Both the position numbers and the translations under genes were made by a program. 64,000 nt of DNA from Isoetes taiwanensis (Eukaryota > Streptophyta > Lycopodiopsida > Isoetales > Isoetaceae), in the NCBI GenBank assembly GCA_021234155.1, contig JAJEKV010000058.1:8182992-8246991 (forward strand). Direction: 5' to 3'. Shown piece by piece: positions 30,978 through 40,975 of the stretch. Under the pieces are notes generated by a model. That model ran no database searches and was not told the DNA's origin. It worked only from the letters and a program-made list of their open reading frames with translations. Each line of letters opens with the position of its first letter. Position 1 is the first letter of the stretch.

Positions 30978-33060
30978 ATTTCCAACTTTAATGAAACTCT
31001 GCTTTCTTGGGGTTTCTCTTCAAAACCTCGAAAAAACTCTGCATGCAAGCTCTAGTTCGGCGATCCTTGCTAGCTCAAAATGTGATTTTGACTTTGGGCA
31101 TGAGTCCAGAGCATCTAGTTTACTGTAGGGACCAGTGATTATGACCAACAGAGCCAAACTCGATTTGCTACAAGCAACTAGTCTATCTTTCATTCGATGC
31201 ACTCTAGCCTAGTGCTATAATGTAAAGCTAGCACGTACTTGGCAGTCCGGGCGTTTGACCGATTCCCTACTCCTCAGACATGTGTCCTAGGGTAACTCTG
31301 GCCTTTTGGATGCAACCGCACAGTCGAAAATTTCGTTGCATGCCAACTGGCATGCTCCGGTCGCACAATGTCCAAAGCTCGCGCGCCATCACAATGGAGC
31401 AAGTTTGGAACTGGCACTTGGGGAGGTTTTTTTGTTCTTTTTCTTAAGGTCTCTCTTCGAACCCTCGAAGGAACCCTGCACGCAAGCTCTTAACCCCTTC
31501 AGAGGCAAGGAAGGCTGCCAAAACCTAAACCCTACAGATTTACTAGGGTTTAGGTATCGGGGGAATAAAACAGCTCCATTTATTAATCCCACCGTTCAAA
31601 TAGTAGTTCATGTTATGTGAAACATTCTCAAAAAGAAAAATTGGACATCCACCGCACGGATGTCCCAACCCTCAAATGTTCCCCTTTACGGACATAAGAC
31701 AAGAGGGGGAAATGATGTGCCCCTCCAGTTCGGCCATTCTTGCTAGCTCAAAATGTGATTTTCACTTTGGGCATGAGTCCAGAGCATCTAGTTTACTGTA
31801 GGGACCAGCGATTATGACCAACAGAGCCAAACGCGATTTGCTACAAGCAACTAGTCTATCTTTCACTCGATGCACTCTAGCCTAGTGTTATAATGTAAAG
31901 CTAGCACGTACTTGGCAGTCCGGGCATTTGACCGATTCTCTACTCCTCAGACATGTGTCCTATGGTAACTCTGGCCTTTTGGATGCAACCGCACAGTCAA
32001 AATGTCATTGCATGCCAACCGGCATGCTCGGTCACCTACAATGTCCGAGTTCAGGCCATCACAAGCGAACAACGAGCAAGTTTGGGCCGGCATTTGGGGA
32101 GGGTGTTTTGTTCTCCTTCTTAAGGTCTCTCTTCGAACCCTCGAAGGAACCCTGCACGCAAGCTCTTGACCCCTTTAGAGGCAGGGAAGGCTGCCAAAAC
32201 CTAAACCCTACAGATTTACTCGGGTTTAGGTATCGGGGGAATAAAACAGCTCCATTTGTTAATCCCACCGCTCAAATAGTAGTTCATGTTATAGGAAACG
32301 TTCTCAAAAAGAAAAATTAGACATCCACCGCACAGATGTCCCAACCCCAAATGTTCCCCTTTATGGACATAAGACAAGAGGGGGAAATGATGTGCCCCTC
32401 CAGTTCGGCCATTCTTGCTAGCTCAAAATGTGATTTTGACTTTGGGCATGAGTCCAGAGCATCTAGTTTACTGTAGGGACCAGCGATTATGACCAACAGA
32501 GCCAAACTCGATTTGCTACAAGCAACTAGTCTATCTTTCACTCGATGCACTTTAGCCTAGTGCTACAATGTAAAGCTAGCACGTACTTGGCAGTCCGGGC
32601 GTTTGACCGATTCCCTACTCCTCAGACATGCCCTAGGGTAACTCTGGCCTTTTGGATGCAACCGCACAGTCAAAAATGTCGTTGCATGTCAACCGGCATG
32701 CTCCGGTCGCACAGCGCGCCATCACAACGGAGCAAGTTTGGAACTGGCACTTGGGGAGGGTTTTTTGTTCTCCTTCTTAAGGTCTCTCTTCAAACCCTTG
32801 AAGGAACCCTGCACGCAAGCTCTTGACCCCTTTAGAGGCAGGGAAGGCTGCCAAAACCCTAAACCCTACAGATTTACTAGGGTTTAGGTATCGGGGGAAT
32901 AAAACAACTCCATTTGTTAATCCCACCGTTCAAATAGTAGTTCATGTTATAGGAAACAATCTCAAAAAGAAAAATTGGACATCCACCGCACGGATGTCCC
33001 AACCCCCAAATGTTCCCCTTTACGGACATAAGACAAGAGGGGGAAATGATGTGCCCCTCC
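30978..33060 (+). repeat. Three tandem copies of a 675-bp repeat
   Basis: TTCGGC(G/C)ATCCTTGCTAGC and following sequence recur at about 31053, 31728 and 32402, a 675-base period. Each unit holds AAGGTCTCTCTTCGAACCCT, CTAAACCCTA and, 15 bases later, TAGGGTTTAG (an inverted pair of plant telomere-like boxes), and ends GGGGGAAATGATGTGCCCC. The array starts after TCCAACTTTAATGAAACTCT (30979-30998), which in inverse form ends the fragment at 11640-11746, and stops abruptly at CCCCTCC (33060). Translations in it (for example 31306-31620) are repeat shadows, conserved only because the DNA is. Confidence 0.85.
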
Positions 33061-33630
33061 ATTACATCCTAGAATTAGGACATTTAGAACATTTAAAGCA
33101 CGTTGCAAGCCACTTTGCCTTTGCGCAACAGTCAGGAATTGGACCACCAGATGCAACCTAAGGCACCGTAGCAAACCCAATGCTGCAGGTTTGACATCAG
33201 TCTCAAATCTGGCTCACTTGAAATGCTAAGGAAATTTGCTGCTACAGTAGAGGAGAGCTTTTAAATACTGTTGATAATGTGCATGTGCAACTATACTCTT
33301 GATAATGTGCATCATCTTCCTGCAACTATACTATTGACAATGTGCATGTGCATGCAGACGGCAACTCCTGGGCACAAAGGTTTTTCCATTGACTGGGAAT
33401 AAAGGCATCTCAAAATGTTGTTGTGCTTGAACCTGGTGCAATTTACAAATTCTTGTAAGACAGGGTAGAAGCATGAAAGGGTGGGCAAAAAAAGTGCCCG
33501 TATTTTACATTTACATATTCAAAATGTAAGGAAATCCCTCCCCCCAGAAATTATTATTCTTGGAATGAATCATTAATAGGGCAAATAATTTTGAACTCTC
33601 CTCCCGCGCTCTGTTCAACCTTCCTCCCGC
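33061..33630. other. Spacer without gene
   Basis: Contains only GATAATGTGCAT repeats (33273-33350) and short frames. Nothing recognised. Confidence 0.5.
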
Positions 33631-33770
33631 TCGAACCTCCATAGCCGAAAGCTTGACATCCATATTCGAACCTCCATAGCCGAAAGCTTGACATCCATAT
33701 TCGAACCTCCATAGCCGAAAGCTTGACATCCATCCATAGCCAAGATCAGGACCTCCATAGCCAAAAGCTT
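33631..33770 (+). repeat. 35-bp tandem repeat
   Basis: Three full units of TCGAACCTCCATAGCCGAAA-GCTTGACATCCATAT at 33631, 33666 and 33701, then a broken fourth. The minus-strand translation is a Gly/Tyr-rich repeat that I regard as a shadow. Confidence 0.85.
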
Positions 33771-34179
33771 GCATTTTCAGAGAGCTGAAGCACCAGGGAA
33801 GAGATCATGACGAAACAGCTTGGAACAAAGACATCTCCAAGGAAATCTCCTTGCAACAAACCTGTAAAGCCCATGCCAAGGTCTCCCACTAGAACTGTCG
33901 CCCGAAAACTCAAGAGTGGGTCTTCTTCAGATCGGAGGTCTTGCTGCCCGAGTTTGACAAGGTAAGCATCAGGCAGCTTAGGAGCAACAATTTTGATAGC
34001 ATGTTTCTAGGGCTAGTGCAAACACACTCACCCCGGTTTTTGGTCCACTGTTGAAAACATCAGTTTTGGTAGGTCTACATGTCCTGTTTTCAAAGAATCC
34101 TACATGTGGATTTGTGAAGGTATGGTTTTGTTCGATAATGGTGTTCTTTTTTCAGTGGACTAAAACATCCACTGTTGTT
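33771..34179. other. Spacer without recognised gene
   Basis: The stretch 33809-33961 reads ATGACGAAACAGCTTGGAAC and on, giving a basic Ser/Lys/Pro-rich frame (MTKQLGTKTSPRKSPCNKPV) that stops at 33961 after 51 codons. It is followed by T-rich DNA with a donor-like AAG|GTAAGC at 33960-33968. It could be a first exon, but no continuation was found. Confidence 0.3.
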
Positions 34180-34745
34180 TTGTAGTTTCTTCTATTGTGA
34201 CATGTCATTTTATAATACAATCCACTGTAGGAAAGAGTACTTGAATTTCTACATGTCTAATAATTCTATTGTCACATGTCTTTATAGATGTACGAAAGAA
34301 TATTTGATTCTCTACATGTCCTATACTTCCATTCACATGTCTTTATAGTAGTAGGACAGAGTACTTTATTTGCTAAGGCATTGTAGGAAAGAATACATGA
34401 ATTACGACATGTGTAATACTTCTATTGTCACATGTCTTTATAGAAGTCGGAAAGAATACTTGATTCTCTACATGTCATATGCTTCCATGTCACATGTCTT
34501 TATAGTAGTAGGACGAGTACTTTATTTGCTAAGGCATTGTAGGAAAGAATACATGAATTACGACATGTGTAATACTTCTATTCTCACATGTCTTTATAGA
34601 AGTAGGAAAAGAGTACTTGATCCTCTACATGTCCTATCCTTCCATATCACGGGTCTTTATAGTGGTAGGACCAAGTACTTGATTTGCTACATGTGATGCC
34701 GTGCACGATCACATGTTCTTATACTAGTATTCCATGTAACACAAG
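34180..34745 (+). repeat. ACATGTC-type tandem repeats with 156-bp higher order
   Basis: Words CACATGTCTTTATAGTAGTA, TTCTACATGTC and GGAAAGAGTACTTGA alternate. GTACTTTATTTGCTAAGGCA starts at 34361 and again at 34517, a 156-base higher-order period. The 108-codon frame 34370-34696 only reflects this repeat. Confidence 0.75.
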
Positions 34746-34789
34746 TTACTTCAACTACTTCAATTACTTAACACCTATTTTTTGCATAA

Positions 34790-36400
34790 CGTGGCACCAA
34801 CATGCCAAGGTGGCTCTAACATGCCACCTAGGCTCAAAACATGCCAAGGTGGCTCCAACATGCCACCTAGGCTCCAACATGACAAAATGGCTTAAACATG
34901 TCACCTAGGCTCCAACGCGTGCTCAAACATGCCACGCAGAGGCTCAACATGCCACCTATGCTCCAACTTGCCAAGGTGGCTCAAATATGCCACGTGGGCT
35001 CCAACATGCCACCTAGGCTCCAACATTCCTAGGTGGCTCAAACATGCCACATAGGCTCAAACATGCCATGCAGGGCTCACTTAGGCTCCAACATGCCAAG
35101 GTGGCTCCAACATGCCACCTAGGCTCAAACATGCCAAGGTGGCTCAAACATGCCACCTAGGCTCCCAACATGCCACCTAGGCTCAAACATGCCAGGTGGC
35201 TCAAACATGCCAAGATGGGCTCAAACATGCCACCTAGGCTCCAACATGCCACCTAGGCTCAAACATGCCAAGGTGACTCAAACATGCCACGTGGGCTCCA
35301 CCATGCCACCTAGCCTCCAACATGCCAAGGTGGCTCACAACATGCCACCTAGGCTTAAATATGCCAAGTTGGCTCAAACATGCCACCTAGGCTCCAACAT
35401 GCCACCGGTGGCTCTAACCCGCCACCTAGGCTCAAACATGCCACGTGGGCTCCAACATGCCACGTGCCAAGGTGGCTCCAACATGCCACCTAGGCTCCAA
35501 CATGCTCAAACATGCCAAGCTGGCTCAAACATGCCACCTATGCTCCAACTTGCCAAGGTGGCTCAAATATGCCACGTGGGCTCAAACATGCCAAGGTGGC
35601 TCAAGCATGCCACACAGGGCTCCAACATGCCACCTAGGCTCTAACATGGCAAGGTGGCTCAAACATGCCACGTGGTCTCCAACATGCCACCTAGGCTCCA
35701 ACATGCCAAGGTGGCTCCAACATGCCAAGGTGGCTCAAACATGCCACCTAGGCTCCAACGTGCTCAAACATGCCAAGGTGGCTCAAACATGCCACGTGGG
35801 CTCCAACATGCCAAGGTGGCTCAAACATGCCACCTAGGCTCAAACATGCCAAGGTGGTTCCCACATGCCAAGGTGGCTCCAACATGCCACCTAGGCTCAA
35901 ACATGCCAAGGTGGCTCAAACATGCCACCTAGGTCGCAACATGACAAAATGGCTCAAACATGCCACCTAGGCTCCAACGTGCTCAAACATGCCACGCGGG
36001 CTCCAACATACCACCTATGCTCCAACTTGCCAAGGTGGCTCAAATATGCCACGTGGGCTCCAACATGCCACCTAGGCTCCAACATTCCTAGGTGGCTCAA
36101 ACATGCCATCTAGGCTCCAACATGCCACCCAAAGCTCAAACATGCCGTGGCTCAAAAATGCCAAGGTGGGCTCAAACATGCCACCTAGGCTCCAACATGC
36201 CAAGGTGGCTCAAACATGCCACGTGGTCTCCATAATGCCACGTGGGCTCCAACATGCCAAGGTGGCTCAAACATGCCACCTAGGCTCAAACATGCCAAGG
36301 TGGCTCCAACATGCCATCTGGGGCTCCAACATGCCAAGGTGGCTCGGGCATGCCACCTAGTCTCAAGCATGCCACCTAGGCACCCCAAGTGGTGACATGG
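34790..36400 (+). repeat. Satellite array, left arm
   Basis: About 80 short units of the form CAAACATGCCACCTAGGCT and CCAACATGCCAAGGTGGCT, 19-20 bases each, in mixed order. Many units contain CCTAGG or CCAAGGTGGC. Open frames here translate to TCHLGSNMPRWL-type repeats and are not genes. The same satellite lies in the opposite orientation at 39375-40225. Confidence 0.9.
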
Positions 36401-36560
36401 CATGCCAAGTAAGCAAGGTCAAGTTTTGACTAGGCCAAAACCAAAGATGTCCATCTTTGGTCTTTTCGATGGGTGATGTTGGCAAATTTTAGGTGACATG
36501 GCTAGATGATGGTGACATGGACCTTGGATGTCTTTGCAAACAGGGCGGAGCACCTCGACG
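36401..36560 (-). repeat. Satellite-flanking repeat, inverse copy
   Basis: In reverse complement this reads ATGTCACCATCATCTAGCC, AAAATTTGCCAACATCA and TTTTGGCCTAGTCAAAAC, then TTGCTTACTTGGCATGCCA. It matches 40527-40660 and, less well, 40797-40975 on the plus strand. So the unit flanks the satellite arms in inverted orientation. Confidence 0.7.
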
Positions 36561-37105
36561 GGCCCCTTTCTTGTGAAGGGGAGTCTCAGAAAGGTATATA
36601 TCTTTGGTGCATTTTCTCGTGGGCGTAAAGACCACCCCTCTCCAAGAAACGCCAAAGTAGGTCGTTTACTACACACTTGTAGTCAATTGGCATGGAGGTG
36701 GATCTTTGAATACCTCCTAGTGAGGGTAAGTGATTGATCCCCAGGGGAAACTTCGGGCCGTGGAACTTGTCCCCTAGGGTAATTTTGCCGTTCGGACGCC
36801 CTTGTATAGAGGTCGGGATCGCCAATCCGGGGCCTCCTCCATGCCCCAAAATCGAAAACGTGGTCTAAACCTTGTCGGGGCCAGCGGCCATCCCAATAAA
36901 AAATCGAGGGTCTAAAACTCATCCCAGGAAATACCGGGATTTTCCTATACTCTCGGGGCCATTTGGCAAGCCAGCTGGCTGAAAACCAGGATTTTTCCCC
37001 GCCCCATGCATTAATTATGAATTTCCGACATAAACACAAAGAAAAGCACGCATAAAAATCCGGGTCTCGAAAAAGGTGAAATCTTGGCGGGATGTGCGGC
37101 ATGAC
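36561..37105 (-). repeat. 824-bp repeat, inverted partial copy
   Basis: The reverse complement matches about 37430-37940 of the direct copies (for example GCCAGCTGGCTTGCCAAGTG, TTAGACCCTCGATTTTTG and CAATTGACTACAAGTGTGTA). It switches orientation near 37105, where direct sequence begins. With the first direct unit it forms a large imperfect palindrome with arms over 500 bases and a loop of about 330. Confidence 0.8.
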
Positions 37106-37117
37106 GGCGCATATAAA

Positions 37118-39345
37118 ACTTGGTCCCCTAGGTAATGGGGATGTTCCGGGTCCATTGGCCACCGGTTCGGTTTCGGTGGGGGTCGGCCGATCCCTCGGCC
37201 CCGGCTTGGACTAGCCCTCATGAGAACAAGATACTTGGGGTTCACCCCGAGGCCACCGTAGAAGATTGAAGTGAGAATAGCAGCACTAGGACTGCTAGGG
37301 TGGTATACATGTGACCACGGAGAAGCAAAGCTAGCTCCACTACCTAGTAGGGCGTTCTGGGCCGGTGGTCTCCGGAAGGGGTTGGCTCGGGCTTCGTCTC
37401 ATGCCTCTGCTTGTGCTTCTATTGCGGTGCATTTTTCTCTTGCGTGTGCAGCGTCATGCTGCACATCCTGCCAAGATTTCACCTTTTTTCGAGACCCGAA
37501 TTTTTATCTGTGCTTTTCTTTGTGTTTATGCTCCGGAAATTCATAATTAATGCATGGGGCAGGGAAAAATCCTGGTTTTCAGCCAGCTGGCTTGCCAAGT
37601 GGCCCCGAGAGTATAGGAAAATCCTTGGTATTTCTGGAGGAGTTTTAGACCCTCGATTTTTGATTGGGATGGCCACCGTTGGCCTTGACAGGGTTTAGAC
37701 CACGTTTTCGATTTTGGGGCATGGAGGAGGCCCCGGATTGGCGATCCGACCTCGCCGCGTCGTCCGGAACGGCGAAATTACCCTAGGGGACAAGTTCCAC
37801 GGCGAGTTTTCCCAGGGGATCAATCACTTACCCCTCACTAGGAGGTATTCAGCATCCACCTCCATGCCAATTGACTACAAGTGTGTAGTAAACGACCTAC
37901 TTTGGCGTTTCTTGGAGAGGGGGTGGTCTTCTGCCCACGAAACTTGGTCCCCTAGGTAATGGGGATGTTCCGGGTCCATTGGCGGAGCCAGTTCTCGATT
38001 CGGTGGGGGTCCAACCGAGTCCCTCGGCCCCGGCTTGGATTAGCTGCAAGAACAAGATACTTGGGGTTCACCACGAGGCCCACGGTAGAAGATTGAAGTG
38101 ACAATAGGAGCACTAGGACTGCTAGGTGGTATACATGTGACCACGGAGAAGCAAAGCTAGCTCCACTTTGCTTTCGTGGCGTTCTGGGCCCAAAGATCCT
38201 CCAGAAAGTCGGGCTTCGTCTCATGCCCTCTGCTTGTGCTTCTATTGTCGGTGCATTTTCTCTTGCGTGTGCAGCGTCATGTTGCATATCCTGCCAAGAT
38301 TTCACCTTTTTTCGAGACCCAGATTTTTATCTGTGTTTTTTTTTGTGTTTATGCTCCGAAAATTCATAATTAATGCATGGGGCGGGGAAAAATCCTGATT
38401 TTCAGCCAGCTGGCTTGCCAAGTGGCCATGAGCATCTGAGGAAAATCCTCGGTATTTTGGGAGAGCTTTAGACCCTCGATTTTTGATTGGGATGGCCACC
38501 GCTTGGCCGACGAGGTTTAGACCCGTTTTTGATTTTGGGGCATGGAGGAGGCCCCTCGTTGGCGATCCGACCTGTGGCCGCGTCGTCCGGAATGGCGAAA
38601 TTACCCTAGGGGACAAGTTCCACGGCGAGTTTTCCCAGGGGATCAATCACTTACCCCCCCACTAGGAGGTATTCAGCATCCACCTCCATGCCAATTGACT
38701 ACAAGTGTGTAGTAAGCGACCTACTTTGGCGTTTCTTGGAGAGGGGGTGGTCTTACGCCCACGAAACTTGGTCTCCTAGGTAATGGGGATGTTCCGGTCC
38801 ATTGGCGAGCCGGTTCGATTCCGGAGTGGGGGTCCAGCCAGTCCCTCGACCCCGGCTTGGACTAGCACTGCGAGAACAAGATACTTGGGGTCACCACGAG
38901 GCCACGGTAGAAGATCGAAGTGAGAATAGCAGCACTAGGGCTGCTAGGTGGTATATACATGTGACCACGGAGAAGCAAAGCTAGCTCCACCACCCGATGG
39001 GGCGTTCTGGGCACCCGGTGGCCTCCCAAGGGGTTGGCTCGGGCTTCGTCTCATGCCTCTGCTTGTGCTTCTATTGCCAGTGCATTTTCTCTTGCGTGTG
39101 CAGCGTCATGCTGCACATCCTGCCAAGATTTCACCTTTTTTCGAGACCCGGATTTTTATCTGTGCTTTTCTTTGTGTTTATGATCCGGAAATTCATGATT
39201 AATGCATGGGGCGGGAAAAAATCATGGTTTTCAGCCAGCTGGCTTGCCAAGTGGCCCCGAAAAGCGTCTGAGGAAAATCCCGGTATTTTCTGGGTGAGCT
39301 TTAGACCCTCGATTTTTGATTGGGATGGCCACCGTTGGCCCTGAG
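37118..39345 (+). repeat. 824-bp tandem repeat, two full units and a partial third
   Basis: ACTTGGTC(C/T)CCTAGGTAATG occurs at 37118, 37942 and 38766, exactly 824 bases apart both times; the third unit is cut at about 39345, where the satellite in minus orientation begins after 50 bases. Units are GC-rich with CCTAGGGGACAAGTTCCACG-type sequence. They share no recognised coding domain, so translations such as 37411-37698 and 38997-39344 are repeat shadows. The unit could be an LTR or intergenic remnant of an older element, but neither ends nor coding support this. Confidence 0.85.
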
Positions 39346-39374
39346 ATCATATTTCTTGCATGAAGTCCTAGTCA

Positions 39375-40225
39375 TCATGCCCACATGGCATGTTTGAGCC
39401 ACCTTGGCATGTTGGAGCCTAGGTGGCATGTTGGAGCCACCTTGGCATGTTTGAGCCTAGGCGGAATGTTCGTGCCTAGGTGGCATCACCTTGGCATGTT
39501 GGAGCCACCTTGGTGGCATGTTTGAGCCACCTTGGCATGTTTGAGCCGAGTGGCATGTTTGAGCCACCTTGGCATATTGGAGCCTAGGTGGCATGTTGGG
39601 AGCCCATGTGGCATGTTTGAGCCACCTTGGCATGTTGGAGCTTAAGTAGCATGTTGGAGCCCACATGGCATGTTTGAGCCTCATGTTGGAGTCTAGGTGG
39701 CACGATGGAGCCCACATGGCATGTTTGAGCCACCTTGGCATGTTGGATCCTAGGTGGCATGTTTGAGCCTCATGCATGGCATGATTGAGCCACCTTGGCA
39801 TGTTGGAGCCTAGGTGGCATGTTGGAAACCCACATGGCATGTTTGAGCCACCTTGGCATGGTGGAGCCCACGTGGCATGTTTGAGCCACCTTGGCATGGT
39901 GGAGCCTAGGTGGCTTGTTTGAGCCACCTTGGCACGTTGGAGCCTAGGTGGCATGTTTGAGCCACCTTGGCACGTTGGAGCCCACATGGCATGGTTGAGC
40001 CACCTTGGCATGTTGGAGCCTAGGTGGCATGTTTGAGCCACCTTGGCATGTTAAAGCCTAGGTGGCATGTTTGAGCACCCTTGGAATGATGGAGCCTAGG
40101 TGGCATGTTTGAGACACCTTGGCACGTTGGAGCCCATGGCATGGTTGAGCCACCTTGTCATGTTGAAGCCTAGGTGGCATGTTGGAGCTTAGGTGGCGTG
40201 TTTTGAGCCATATTGGCATGTTGAG
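39375..40225 (-). repeat. Satellite array, right arm (inverted)
   Basis: Units GGCATGTTTGAGCCACCTT and GGCATGTTGGAGCCTAGGT are the reverse complement of the left arm satellite. The 194-codon minus-strand frame 39457-40041 repeats TCHLGSNMPRWL and is the same shadow translation as in the left arm. Confidence 0.9.
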
Positions 40226-40514
40226 CATTATGGGTTTGTAGACTTGACTTTGTAAAGAATGTTTCAATGGTTATCTAGAGAATATTTCTAGAAGTACAAA
40301 GGACCAAGGATTGATCATATATCATGGTCCACAAGTTTGCCTTGTGTAGGCGCCCGTATTATTGGACATGTACATAACCTTGTGATATTCATTTCCTTTC
40401 CTTCTAGTCTGTTTGAAATGTTGCGGAATTAGAAGCCCTCAATCTGGACTCACGAGATTCAACAACCCACTGTTCACGAGTCGTCCATGTAACCACAACA
40501 GGGAAAATGGAATT

Positions 40515-40975
40515 TCATTCTATTAAATGTCCACGTCACCACCATCTTGCCATGTCACCCAAAATTTGCCAACATCATCAAATGAAAAGTTCGATATCTT
40601 TTCATTTTTGGCCTAGTCAAAAACTTGAAATTGCTTACTTGGCATGCCATATCACACTTAGAGTGCCACATCATCTTTTCCATGCTATTTGTTCATGCGC
40701 TGTAAAATCCTAACCACTTGTGGCAAGGGAAGCATCCCATAATGTGAACCCTACATTTTTTGCATCGAGACGGAGACAAACATGCCCAAAAGCTTGCATA
40801 GTCATCATCATGTCCACATCACCCATATCTTGCCATAAAATTTGCCACATCACCCCATGGGAAACCAAAGTTGCACATTTTTATATTTTTGGCCTAGTCG
40901 AAAGTTTATCTTGCTTGCTTGGTATGACATATCACCAATGGCATGCCACATCATCATCATGTGCATGTCAACTTT
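40515..40975 (+). repeat. Satellite-flanking repeat, two direct copies
   Basis: First copy 40527-40680, second 40797-40975. Shared order: ATGTCCACRTCACC, CTTGCCAT, AAAATTTGCCA, TTTTTGGCCTAGTC, TTGCTT(A/G)CTTGG and GCATGCCACATCA. The inverse copy is at 36401-36560. The 207-codon frame 40720-41343 crosses this repeat and is not supported as a gene. Confidence 0.7.

Noticed and set aside
31306-33161. Repeated frames of 93-130 codons (FRGKEGCQNLNPTDLLGFRY type)
   Set aside because: They recur because the 675-bp DNA unit is repeated; frames break differently in each unit and nothing matches a known protein.
33631-33770. Possible CRISPR-like array (35-bp repeats)
   Set aside because: Repeats are contiguous without spacers, and the surroundings are plant nuclear DNA.
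34684-36403. Several open frames of 60-164 codons (for example 35150-35644) with TCHLGSNMP repeats
   Set aside because: They are direct translations of the 19-20-base satellite; the same peptide appears from the inverted arm, and there is no start context, promoter or domain.
36683-39344. Trp/Pro/Arg-rich frames in the 824-bp repeat (for example 36683-37162, 38997-39344)
   Set aside because: Present in both strands and several frames of the repeat, without a conserved start or stop.
39457-40041. 194-codon minus-strand frame
   Set aside because: Shadow translation of the inverted satellite arm, with the same TCHLGSNMPRWL repeat as the left arm.
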